Part shown: positions 1 through 11,111 of the stretch, in pieces
How the letters are laid out: every line of letters starts with the position of its first letter
Position numbering within the stretch: position 1 is the stretch's first letter
DNA from: Trifolium pratense
Taxonomy: Eukaryota > Streptophyta > Magnoliopsida > Fabales > Fabaceae
DNA: 64,000 nt
Direction of reading: 5' to 3'
Assembly (NCBI RefSeq): GCF_020283565.1
Contig: NC_060065.1
Coordinates: 44,194,409-44,258,408, forward strand
Program-made: the position numbers and the translations under genes
Notes under the pieces: model-generated
Database searches by the model: none
Told to the model about the DNA's origin: nothing
Seen by the model: only the letters and a program-made list of their open reading frames with translations

Positions 1-616
1 GAGGCCTCAAATGAAAACTAAACTCTCAACCCTTAACCTTAGCAATATTTAGGTTTTTTATTTTATTTATTTTTCTTAAACCCTATTGTAATTGTTTTTT
101 TTATTTATTTTATGATCCAATTCAAAGTTTCGTGGAATAATTGGGTTAATTGGTGTTTCAACTTTCATGAGAGTATATTGGCAAAATAATATGAAATAAT
201 TTGTCTCAAGTTTCATATGCATTGCTTATTTTATTTTTTAATAATTGCTAGTACGAACCAATGCCCATCATTCTAATTATTTTCCCATTAATTATCGTAA
301 ATTTTTTATAATTAACCGTTTTCATCACTACTATGCTCTTTTGGAATTTTTCCCTTGATTATCATGAAATAAATAAATAAAATAAATAAAGTTTAATATA
401 TAAAAATTTAAATGAACTTTGATGAGGTTACGCTATCAATTGGATGAGCTAAAGAGGTAAACATGTAAAACACGTTAATGTACAATTAATAATTAAAATT
501 TTATGATTGGTTTCTTGCAACTCCTATTTGTTGAAGTAAAAAAATCATGAAATTTTGACTATATAAATTGATCAAACAATTGTCTATTTGTTATATGCAA
601 AGGAGGAAAAAAAAAT
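1..616. other. Intergenic, upstream of NCR gene
   Basis: AT-rich spacer with no supported gene. The last 60 bases hold a TATA-like box and leader for the NCR gene. Short CTCTT-type motifs, which are known from nodulin promoters, occur (for example near 336), but such short motifs also occur by chance. Confidence 0.5.
558..568 (+). promoter_or_regulatory. TATA-like box of the NCR gene
   Basis: The run CTATATAAATT lies about 50 bases before the NCR start codon. The spacing fits a core promoter with a short leader, as is usual in NCR genes. Position and consensus are the only evidence. Confidence 0.5.
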
Positions 617-913
617 ATGGCTTTAATTCTCAAGTTCCTTTATGTTTTGATTACTTTTATTTCTCTATTTCTTGTTGTAACCAATGGGAGTAAGTCATTT
701 TTCATACTACTATATATTTTCAATTTTTTTTCTTTATCTTATACATAATATTTCATCATCTTTTAGTAACATTCATTTATTCTTATTTACATCACAGTTG
801 AATTTCCCTCAACTCAATTTACCTGCAATGAAGACAGTGATTGTCCAAGAGATATGTGTATCCGTAATAGTTTAACACCAAGGTGCATTAAGTATGTTTG
901 TCAGTGTGTATAA
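617..913 (+). CDS. Nodule-specific cysteine-rich (NCR) peptide
   Basis: Two exons, 617-689 and 798-913, give 62 residues. Exon 1 encodes M plus a hydrophobic signal peptide of about 24 residues (leucine, isoleucine, phenylalanine and valine rich). The donor GTAAGT at 690 splits a codon after the signal peptide, the classic NCR gene layout. Exon 2 encodes a mature peptide of about 38 residues with six cysteines spaced C-x5-C-x4-C-x8-C-x4-C-x-C, the six-cysteine NCR pattern. Family knowledge: NCRs are secreted through the nodule-specific pathway into symbiosomes of infected nodule cells, where they drive terminal differentiation of rhizobia. A TATA-like box lies about 50 bases upstream. The mature part carries several acidic residues near the first cysteine, so it is not strongly cationic. 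The one alternative is a defensin-like peptide of another class, but the exon break and cysteine spacing favour NCR. Confidence 0.88.
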
Positions 914-2074
914 GCTTAATAATTAGGTTGAAAAATAAATTATTTTTATTTTGACAAATTGAAAAATAAATCTATGTTACTTCTATTTGTATAATTTTAT
1001 TTGTCCATTATGTTGAGAAAGAAATTACTTTCTAAGAAATTTTATTTATATATCATGTGGCTATTTTTATAAAAGTCTTTTCTGAGAATAATTCAGCAAG
1101 TGTATCAAATTGTGCCTAATAATTGTTAAATATGCTTCGATCTCATCCCCAAAAGTTAGTTCAAAGGATGAGGTTGCCTCACATATAAACATTTCACATC
1201 CCATGAACCTAAGCAATGTGAGCTTCAAACAATCTCCAACAACACAACAACATATTCAACAATAATAAGTGTAATAAGTGATAAGTAAGATCGTGTTTAC
1301 ATCAATTGTTAACAAAGTTTGAATATATATGAATGAATTAAGAGTAAGCAAAAGATGCGAAGAGAATTTATGAAAACAATTATTCATAAATGGCGGTAGA
1401 ACTTTGTACTTATATTATAGTAACCGGGAAAAAAAATTATTATAAAAACAACTAGAAATCAAATTTCTTTCTTCCATAATATCTTTAAAAGGATTCTTGA
1501 TCAGTCCCCGTGAGACACCTTAATTAGTAGAGATATTGCATATAATATGCAGGAATTGGACTTAGATAATTAAAATTTCACTCCTTACCTTACATCACAA
1601 AATATAAGCAAAATTATACAATGAACCATTCACTCCCAACCTACATCACAAAATATAAGCAAAATTTCATTTTTCAGGTTCATTACATAATTGATGTATG
1701 CAATGAATAAAAAGTGAAATTTTACTTATATTTTCTCACTGAGAAATTTTACATATATTTTGTCACGGAGAGAGAGTAAGTTCTATGATTGAAGTTATCT
1801 TGAGTGTATGGTTGCTTTGTTACATTAATGGTCAGTTTATCAAATATATACAAAATTAAGCTTTGTTGTTTAAACTTCATTAATCATAAAAGACAAGACA
1901 GGTTTCACTATTTTGTATTCATATATGCAAGATTCTATGTTGGAATTGAAGTGCTGCTCCTAGGATTGTTACCTTACATTACATGGCTTTTTAACTTTTA
2001 AGGGAACAAAAACAAGTTACCTTATAAAGAGCTTCTAGTTATATTCATACAAAAGTCATATTTATCAATGTTAA
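914..2074. other. Intergenic spacer
   Basis: AT-rich, with no supported gene. A 20-base phrase (cacaaaatataagcaaaatt) occurs twice, near 1598 and 1648. The + strand open frame at 1804-2001 has no family resemblance and is taken as chance. Confidence 0.45.
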
Positions 2075-5000
2075 CTATCTTCCACTTGGCATAGAGAAGG
2101 TTCTTGAAATAGGTTCTTCTTGTCTAGAATTGAATGGTACTGATGAAGAAGATAATGAAGCTGAGGGTCGGAGGAGTGGCGTAACGGCCCGACTTGAAGT
2201 TTCATTGGCAATAGGTGGTGAAGGGGTAGATGTAACTGGTTGTAATTCTACTTCAGTGCCAGTGCTAATATCGTGATGGGAATCGTCGATTAGTTGATGA
2301 TCGTCTTCTTCAATAGACAATACCGTGCTTGTGTCTGTATGAACGGTGGAGTCATCAGCGAACATACCGTGTCTTCTCTTCTTCCTAGCTGCTTTACCCC
2401 ATCCATGAATGGTTTCTCTAATTCTCTGTGGAATTAATGCTGCCTTATAGTTTGTTCCCATCTGAAATAAATGTAGGAAAGTTATGTTATTGCATGATAC
2501 ATGAATGTCGTAAAAGCCCTTCTCTAGAACGATTCTATCGATGCAACAACTCCATTTCTCAATTAACACAAGACAAATATTTTTCATCTATATCTGCGAT
2601 GTTGTCCAGTGAATATAATAGTACTAGTAATTATGCAACTCGAAAGTCCAAACTCGACATGTAGTCTTTGCTGCAGCCAAACGTGCAGCTCTCTTCAGTC
2701 AAATCGACTGCCCTTTTGGTTGAAGAAGTTTTGGCTACAGGGAATCCATATTCTTTCACTGTGAAGCTACGAGCTCAAGTTTTCCCGTTTGACAGCATGA
2801 GAACATGTTACGATGCCAAAGCAAACACATATTTGTATCCTTTTTTTAGGTTTTGGCTGGTTACCTGTGTAACGAGTGCATAGAGTGGCAAGGTGCTGTA
2901 GCTGCAAAGAAACTGTCCAGCAAACCTACAAAGTTGAATACATGAAACGATAAAGGCACGTGTTGATTTAACCACAATTCCTGCGTAAACTAAGCCATGA
3001 ATAAGATAGCGAAAAAGAAAGAAAAAAAGCAGAAGCTGTCTTGATTTCTGCATACCCCAAGATTAGCCTTAAATAAACGATGAGGTGATTCCTAATAAAG
3101 CAGGAATTATATCCGAACTGCCACTGCGGTAAAAAAAAGACATTTTATTTAGTTAAATGCAACTTTATAAATTTTATTAAACTTTATTAAAGCATGTTTA
3201 ACCATGGATAAGGAAGTACCCAAAACCAAAAGAATGAAGCCAATTCAAATGCATTCTGCGAAAGAAAAAAAAAAGATCAGAAATTAAGAAGAAAATAACA
3301 AATGTAGCAAGCAATAATTGCACAAGATGTAGACGAACCATGAACAACCTGGAAGAGAATGAAATGGATTAAGGAGAGTAACAGTTCAGGCTTTTTAAAC
3401 CAGAAAAGTTCATCGCGAGGCCTCAACTTAGCTTCTGAGAAGAGACCAATAATTCCAGCATTCTCCAACGCTAAGGTTGCAATAACTTGTTGTAGCTTTG
3501 TTCCCACCAAAAGAACAAGCTGTGTTTGAACATTAACACATAAGAAATAGCATGAAACGTTAATAAAAAATACGGTCATATGAGAATTCAAAGGCAAGGT
3601 TTACTTCACCGACAAGCAATACTGTTCTATTCAAATTCCGATGAGAAATTTAGAGGGAATAGGAAAGGTAACTTACAGATATAGGAATGATAGCTATCCA
3701 GAAGTAGAGATTTGATCCTGTGTTAAACCACGAAAATAACTGTAAGTTACAACAGTATGCAAAACCAAGTATTACCTAATCGTGCCAACTTGAAGTGGAA
3801 TGGAAGCATGAAACCGAAACCGACAAGAAATATGATAAACTGATTTCACCTCGACTTCTCACAGTAGGTAATACCTTTAATGTTGAAAAGCATGAAACCG
3901 ACAACAAATCCCCAGAGTGGACCACTGCAATAGATTTTACAAAACAGATAGGACTATCAGCTTTAAACTTCATCGGAAGCAAGTTATGAAACTTTAATAA
4001 TAGTTATTGATGAATCTCAACTAGCACTAACCTCACACCAACAATTCTTTGGAATTCCTCTTCCATTGATCGAACCATGTAGCTGTGGAAATCATATTTT
4101 GATGAAAGGTTGTGATTCTGCCATGAACAAGGAAACCGGACAATAAAATAGTTAACATTCACAAAGTAGAAGTTTATACATGCAATATAGTTCCGAGAAC
4201 CTCCATAGTAGCTCATGAACCTCATCATATGGTGAGTTATAATTTTATATATCATAACGTATCAAGAAACATGCAAATACAATGAGATAAGAACCACATG
4301 ACTCAACCGTTTACACCTAAAAGAAATTTTATTGCATTAATGCATACCATGATGAAGCCTTTGCGAAGTGTAAGGTAGTCAGCACGAACAACAGAACGCC
4401 CAAATTGTCGAAAAAAACATGTCTGCAACTTGATCAAACTTAAACATATAAATATATAAAACCAGGATTTGTCCCATCAAAACATCTAACAAGTATATGC
4501 TTGTTGAAACAGAACGATATGCTTAAAATGATGCGTAGTAAATTGTGTAATAGAGTATTAGGTGACAATTGCATATTCATATAAAAGAAGTTTGCCATCA
4601 AAAGATATTTAATTACCGTCCAAATGACTAATGGATTTGATGTATGAGTCTTGACAAAGGTTGATTGCCTTCGCATAGTCATCTGCCTAGTAATTTCTGT
4701 TGCAACAAAAGACAAAATCGGCCAATTCCTTAATATGGTTATCATATGAATTACATAAACATATCCTTTTATTAAACGAGCAACCTCAAAAGATTAAGTT
4801 ATTAAATAGAGGTAAATGAACTTTATAGCATGTTCACGGAGATTACATAAGCCACGATAGCTGCATAAGTGACAGAAGAGATGCAGTATGGAATAATAAT
4901 AAGTTTACCAGTTAAATAATTGTGCCGATCCATGTGAGCTTCATCCTCCCACACTCTCCAACTGTGAATCTGGTTTAAACTAAAAGTGTTATTAATGTCA

Positions 5001-6483
5001 AACAGAAATCCAAAATACCATAAGGTTTCTGTCTAATGCAATGTAAAATATAACTGAACAAAAGTTGTTTTATTAAATTAAGCACAAATCACTTTCATAT
5101 ATTAACACTAATGATAATGTGCGGAAGTTAGGTCTCATCAACATTTAAAAAAACATCTCACCTTCACAATGGCTAACAACATTGTTAGGCAACTGTAAGA
5201 TACGTGTGTTATCGCCATGACAAAAATGAACCGATGCAACTGCTCTAGACCTTCATACGAAACAAATGGTTCATAACCCTGAGTAGCATAAAAATTGCAT
5301 ATCAACCTCTATTAACATAGAGCAATAAAAGATAAAGATAGTAAAATTTAATACATGTAAGGTATAAAGTTCATGCCTCTTTGCAGGAGCTTCTATTTAT
5401 TCCATTCAACATCCTTCTAATTAAGTGTGGATAAGAAGCCGTCAATAATTTACGTTCTTCAGAGCCATTCTCTTCGATTTCTTTATCAATCTCAGATCTC
5501 GAGCACGGAGCAAAAGCACTATTATAGAACTTTGATGGAATGCAAATATTAGCTATCATGCCAGAGGTAGCAGTAAGTAGGAGAGATATAAATCCGAGCA
5601 ACATCAACTCTGAAGACAAATTTGCAAAATAATGAAAATTGATCAGTGAAAACATACGCATTACATAAAATTAGCACAATATAGAGAAGTCGGTAAGGAC
5701 TAACATTAACAAATTAAAAAGAACTCTTGTTCATATTTTGAAGGATATTCAGTAGAATTTAATGCGCGGATACCTTCTTTCATTTTCTCCAAAGCTTCAA
5801 GCAAAGGTTTTCTATTTGTTTTCCGCAACCACTATAGCGACAGAAAAATTATAACCATACATTAGAATTCGACCAATGCAGACAAAAAAAAAAAACAGCT
5901 TATTCACAACATAAATATCTGATATATGACTAAGATAGAATCAAGTTCAAAGCATCAAATTAAAAATATAAATCGATGCATATGGCTGCAATTGCATTAG
6001 GAAAGAGAGCTTTTTTCATTGCCAATAGATGCAATATAAATAAATTTGTCATAGAGAAACATTAAATCTAAAAATAAACCACATAATGAAAAATGCTTGG
6101 TATTATGTTGGAGAAGTCATAATCACGGTGATCCACCGTAATTTTCTAAATGCTACACTCTATAGCTTCTGCAAAATCACAGTGGATCACTGTGATTCTG
6201 GCATAGTCACTGTGATTCCAAACGTACACTTAAACTAAATTATTAAGTTAGCAAAATGCCTTAAAAATGGAACAAGCTTCCAATTCCTACAGTGCAACTT
6301 TTCCCTACAGTAAAATAACCAACAAAGCTCAAGAATAAGATATTGAACAATACTTACATTACTTAAACGGTTAATGGATCGTTCAACAAGCAAAGAGACA
6401 GCAACAAAGATGGTCAACACAGTGGCAACAGACCATGTAGGAGTCAAGGCCAATGACCTTGCTTCTTTTACATTCTCAGCCAT
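2075..6483 (-). CDS. MLO: MLO-like seven-transmembrane protein (MLO4/11/14 type)
   Basis: Fifteen coding exons on the minus strand: 6483-6358, 5831-5774, 5609-5377, 5278-5162, 4969-4909, 4696-4617, 4422-4348, 4117-4032, 3924-3875, 3717-3677, 3519-3349, 3255-3220, 3123-3056, 2925-2865 and 2461-2075. They sum to 1650 nt, 549 residues, typical for MLO. Landmarks in order: N-terminal [29 protein letters not shown] (membrane), the [16 protein letters not shown] loop, [72 protein letters not shown], then the calmodulin-binding helix [17 protein letters not shown] at about residues 435-451 and a serine/threonine-rich tail. MLO proteins are plasma-membrane, calmodulin-regulated proteins; this subclade is linked to root tropism or thigmomorphogenesis rather than powdery mildew in Arabidopsis (family knowledge). 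The start at 6483 gives the canonical N-terminus; an in-frame ATG 27 bases upstream is possible. Exon 3 appears to end at a GC donor (see findings). Confidence 0.93.
6105..6235. repeat. Palindrome-rich repeat in MLO intron 1
   Basis: The stretch contains near-palindromes built from CACAGTG/CACTGTG, including ATCACAGTGGATCACTGTGAT at about 6177. Related wording recurs at about 6560-6660 and 24125-24215 (acaatgattcaccgcgactt...ccaaacatacact), so this is a dispersed repeat, probably a degenerate MITE. Confidence 0.45.
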
Positions 6484-7560
6484 CTTTAAGTACCAAAAAC
6501 CACAGTCCAAACCTTATATATGACTAAGAAGTGCCTTAAAAACTCTAAGGCAACTTAGCCAATGTTTGTTTTGACAGTGGAATCCCACTTAACACGCATC
6601 CACCTATATTCACAGTGGAACTGCCTTGGAACGCGAGAAAGAATAGGCCAATGCCGAACCAAACATATACTTAATTGACTTAAAACAAAGGTCTCATTTG
6701 AGATCAACTTTGAAAACTTTACAAACAGAAATCACAATACAGCACTTAGAGTCAAACCTATAACTAATTAGTTAATACTGAATCTAATTAAATAGAAATC
6801 CAAATGGTGATTCCTAATTTAGAAACAAAGATACAACTAAACAAGGGACTTGAAATAGAGCTCAAATTGAAGCTTCTAGAATTTTCAATCTCTTCACAAT
6901 TAACTCTCAATTTGATCATATAAGAACCAAACCAATAAAATCTCCAAGACTTTTTTATCTCTTGGCCGAACTCTAGATTACCAGAGTCTCTTTCTCCTGG
7001 GAACCAAAGCGGTAAGCAACAAAACAAAAAAACAAAAATTTCCTCACTGCTGCATATCAAAAACCTCCACACATCAAAGATGAATAATTTTCAAAAATTA
7101 CAGAAATCCCCCATAGCTTTTCCCAATAGAAAAGATGGGGAAAATCCCTATTTTCTCTATATAGATTTTTTTTTTTAAAAAGACTCTTTTTTTTCCTTCT
7201 AGAAATCTCTATGTACAAACCCCATTTTCAAATCAAATTCATATTACTAGCTCAGCAAAAAACACAAGAGAAAAAAAACAGAAACAAAAAAAAAATTGTT
7301 TTTTTCTTCTTTGTACTAATGTTTCAATAACAGTACAAAGGAGATTGAGACAATGAGAGTAACAACAACAAGAACAACCTTAAACAGTGTTTGGAATCTA
7401 GGAAACTCAGAAGAATGGAAGTTAGAAGTGAATCTAGAAGAATGGAAAGTGAAGATCTCTGTGTGTGTGTCAGTTACAAAAAAGGTAAAAGAAAGAATCC
7501 AAATTTGAAGCTTAAAACTAACTAACACATTAAAATGTTACATACATTGAATGAGTTCAC
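6484..7560 (-). other. Upstream/leader region of the MLO gene
   Basis: No other gene is supported here. The stretch 6900-7500 is relatively rich in CT/TC on the minus strand and may hold the MLO leader and a leader intron. No unambiguous TATA box was found. Confidence 0.35.
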
Positions 7561-7841
7561 CAAAAACTACGTGCATTTTTATGATTTCCATATACTAGAA
7601 GAAGGTTAAGTTCGTCTTTTCCAGATGCAATGCCAATGCACACATTTCAGTATCTTCCATGGGACACACAGCTGCGTGACAACTCGCATTACTATTATTG
7701 TATTTTTATTTTTGTTTAGTTTAATTAGTTTTCTAAATTACATTCTTTTTCCTTAATTATTGAGTTATGTGGAAAATAAGTTCTATCTTTTATTTATCCA
7801 CTTTTTTAATTGGTACTCTCTTCGGTGGTGCTATATATAAC

Positions 7842-7972
7842 GTTTGATTTTTAGATTCATTGTAAAGTTGATATGTATCTAGACTATTAATGTATCTAGA
7901 CTATTGATGTATCTAAACTATAATGTTGTCTAGATACATCAATTTTATAATGAATCTAGCAATTAAAATTTT
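7842..7972. mobile_element. Hairpin MITE
   Basis: About 45 bases on each side form an imperfect inverted repeat. The left arm has TTTAGATTCATTGTAAAGTTG then TGTATCTAGAC; the right arm has GTCTAGATACATCAA then TATAATGAATCTAG. A short direct repeat of GTATCTA(G/A)ACTA lies in the loop. No transposase is present. The superfamily is uncertain (mariner-like is possible). Confidence 0.6.
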
Positions 7973-8287
7973 TCTTATAAATGCTTCAAAAAAAATTTCT
8001 TATTTATAGAACCTTAAGTGGGTCACTTAATATAATTGAAAGGGAGTAAATACATTTTTTTAATAAGCTTCTGAGAGGTTACTTGGTTGATAAATTATTC
8101 TCTAATCTAAAAATACTTTGTTCGAGATCTGGCACCTGGGGAGAAGAAGAGAGAAATGAGACCTTTACCGGAATGATTAGATTTTTACCGAAATTCATAA
8201 ATTAATTGAGTTCAACCTCCTTAAAGGCAATTGCATAGATATTTGTTTTAGTATTAGTCATTTAATTGCTTGAAGAAAAGTTTAAGT

Positions 8288-8332
8288 AATTCGAACAAGA
8301 GATTTTTTTTTGACGCAATTCGAACAAGAGAT
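8288..8332 (-). repeat. Micro-retroinsertion with 16-bp direct repeats
   Basis: AATTCGAACAAGAGAT occurs at 8288-8303 and again at 8317-8332. Between the copies are 13 bases beginning with a T-run and ending GACGC. Read on the minus strand this is a short tail ending in poly(A), as left by an extremely 5'-truncated LINE or SINE. Confidence 0.6.
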
Positions 8333-10376
8333 AAGTAAAATGTAATAGATGATTATTGACGTTAATTTTTAAAACTTAGTGAAAATATCAGTTTAATTTT
8401 TTTACTAAAAACATCCAAGTTAACCAAGTAATTTAGCTCAAATGATTAAAGAGATCGTCCTAAAATGAATTGTTTGAGAGAATTCGGATTTTTTTTCTTG
8501 GTTTATAATAGAGTTGAAGATTAAACCCAAAACTTTATGCATACTACTAAAATCCCTCACCACTATTAGACCAAACTTAATGTTTTAATCCGAGTTTTAT
8601 TCTTAATAGAAACCTATAAATTATATATGTTAACTATTGAATTTTTGTTCTTTTTTGCAAAAGAGGGCCAAAGGCCCAACTATTGAAATTTTTAATATGA
8701 GCTAAGTATTAATTAAATCTTGGATTATATATTTAAGAGAATCAAGTTGTGTAACATTTTTTTGTTTACAATGGAACTGAGGATCCAACATACAACCTCT
8801 AGCATATTATCCAAACCATATAATTTGGCCAATTTTTATTGCTATAGTATAGTGTAGCTTTATAATACCTAATACCTATAAACAATGAAAATCAATTTTA
8901 GTGAACAAAATTAAACACTAACTAGTCTAGTATCTTTAAAATATTGATTAAATGAGTTGAAAATATCTTCTTCTTAAAATGTGTAACATTTTATGATTTT
9001 TTTTTTTAGATATGAAAACATATCTTTAGGAAAAATTATACAATATGTTATTGTTAGTAATTTGGTTGAATTTGGGTCTCACGTTGTACCAAAACTTTCA
9101 TGCAGCAAGCACGTGTTTCCCTTTTTATATCTCCTATATCTATGGCACTTGTTGCCTGCAAGTGATACAGCACCATGGATTCAATATTGGTAGGTAGTCA
9201 ATTTTTGCCCTTTATTTTTTTTTATTGGAATTATTTGTAATTTATTTTGGTGAACTCAAAATAATCTCTATGGTTCATAGTAAAAAAACAGGGACGACCA
9301 AATTAATGTAGAGGTGTAAGAAAATTAAAATGATCATGTATTAATATTTGTCTATTAAAATATGAAATGTCCAAAGCAAATTTATTTTAATAAGAAAATT
9401 ATAGTATTTTCATTAAGGTAGAAGTAGTGTAGAACAAGCTGAAATATATATTATAAAAAAAAATGGTATATCCCTCATGAAGTATATGCACGTGCCATGT
9501 TATTTTATTTTATTTGCTTCTCATATATTAATATTAATATATTAACACTTTCAAAAAAATAAAAAAGTATTAATATATTTACGATCAATCGCACTTGGTG
9601 ACTTGGTTTGTGTTGTCTCATGTCTGTAATATTGTCAGCGAATCTACACCGGTGCTCACTTTTTACACTATTTTATATATTCAGTATACTTATATAGTTA
9701 TATTTTATGACTTGCTTTGTTAAATTAAAAATAATTTTTTTAATAGACAAATATTAATGGTTAATTTTCATTAATAATTTTTTAACAGCATATAGATCAA
9801 ACTCTAAACATCTTTCTTAATATCCTTTAGGATATCAACTCATGCTACTGGGTTACACCTTCCTATTCTTTCAAATTTATGATCTTGATCTTTTAATTTT
9901 ATTTTCCACAAATTCAATCTCGACATATATTATTATTTTTAGTTTATGCACTTTTTTATATACATTATTTTACAATTTCAAGTATTTTTTCCACTTTTGG
10001 AACCCATAAAAATGTCAGTATTATTTTGATGTCAAAACTTCTCTAATGATTGGTGCGAAGATTTTAAGATGGCCTGCATTTTTTAGGGTCATCGTAGACA
10101 GCTTATCATTTATCAATAATAGTGATTTATTTTTATTTTTGGTACAAATATTATTTTTTAAAATCAATAACAATAATGACGATGTAGCATTTTCCAACAT
10201 AAATATTGTGAAAACATTACACATGATTCATGAAAGGAACTTCTCTAATTTGTTGAGGGTTGGTTACAGATGTAAAGTGAGTGTTATATGAGTCCACCCA
10301 CAACCAGTTGATGTTGAGCGTGTTTGGTTTCATTCAAGTCTGGGTCTTACTATGTTGTATATACACACATCGATGT

Positions 10377-10427
10377 CACATATCACATCAAAGTTTTTTT
10401 TTTGAGAGCACATATCATATCAAAGTT
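10377..10427 (-). repeat. Micro-retroinsertion with 19-bp direct repeats
   Basis: CACATATCACATCAAAGTT at 10377-10395 is repeated with one mismatch at 10409-10427. The 13-base insert is a T-run followed by GAGAG, which is a poly(A) tail on the minus strand. Confidence 0.55.
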
Positions 10428-10569
10428 GATTGCTAGTGTTTTTGAAATTTTATTTTTATGCAAGATTCCAAACTTTAACTTTAATATTTTCCCTCAAAAT
10501 AAACTTCATTATTTAATGATGCTCTTGACGATAAACTTTTTTATGTATTATGAATTGTTATTTTTGGGT

Positions 10570-10720
10570 TTCATTAGTATACAGCCCCATGGACCATCTA
10601 ATCTGGTTCGAGAGTCAATTCTAACATAAGTGGTTATTCCAATCCCCTCATGACCACAGTTGCGGGAGATCAAACTGTGATCCGTTTTACCAAGTCCAAC
10701 TCCAATCATCACGGGAAGAG
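10570..10720 (-). mobile_element. tRNA-derived SINE copy (degenerate)
   Basis: On the minus strand the order is a B-box-like segment (cagtttgatctcccgcaact), a GAGGGGATTGGAA stretch, then CTCGAACCAGATTAGATGG. The same order occurs in the clearer copy at 39820-39976 and the truncated copy at 25222-25330, which identifies one family. Confidence 0.55.
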
Positions 10721-11111
10721 ATTTAATTTAAACAAGCATATCACAGCCTAGTGCTATACAAACAGTAAATTCATTCGGCAACTAAACTCTCATAATATAT
10801 TGATTGATAGCCAAAAAACACCTTAGAATATCAAATATTACAAATAAATAAAACAAAATATCCATTCGGCAAACTATATAATAAACTATGCTCAACAATT
10901 CAAAATCCTCTCTGCATCCAAAGATCAGTTGACAAGTGATAACCATCACTGAAGCTTAATTTATATTACCAGAACAGAATTCCCAAAAGCAAAATTGATG
11001 CATTTGATAATTGTATTTGTGAGATAAATGAAGTCTGAAAATGGAGCTGGCCTTTGTTAAAGAAGATGCAACCTAACCGTAAACCCTAACAGCTAAACCT
11101 GCAACCGAAAC

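Larger units (their letters stand above)
7561..11111. other. Intergenic region with small repeats
   Basis: No cellular gene is supported. It contains a hairpin MITE (7842-7972), two micro-insertions with direct repeats (8288-8332 and 10377-10427) and a SINE copy (10570-10720). Several short open frames, for example 8993-9193, 10046-10291 and 10324-10629, show no family signature. Confidence 0.5.

Noticed and set aside
6481..6510. Upstream ATG as the MLO start
   Set aside because: The extra nine residues are not MLO-like, and the downstream ATG gives the usual N-terminus.
8993..9193. Possible second NCR or small protein
   Set aside because: No signal peptide followed by spaced cysteines in any frame; cysteine positions do not fit.
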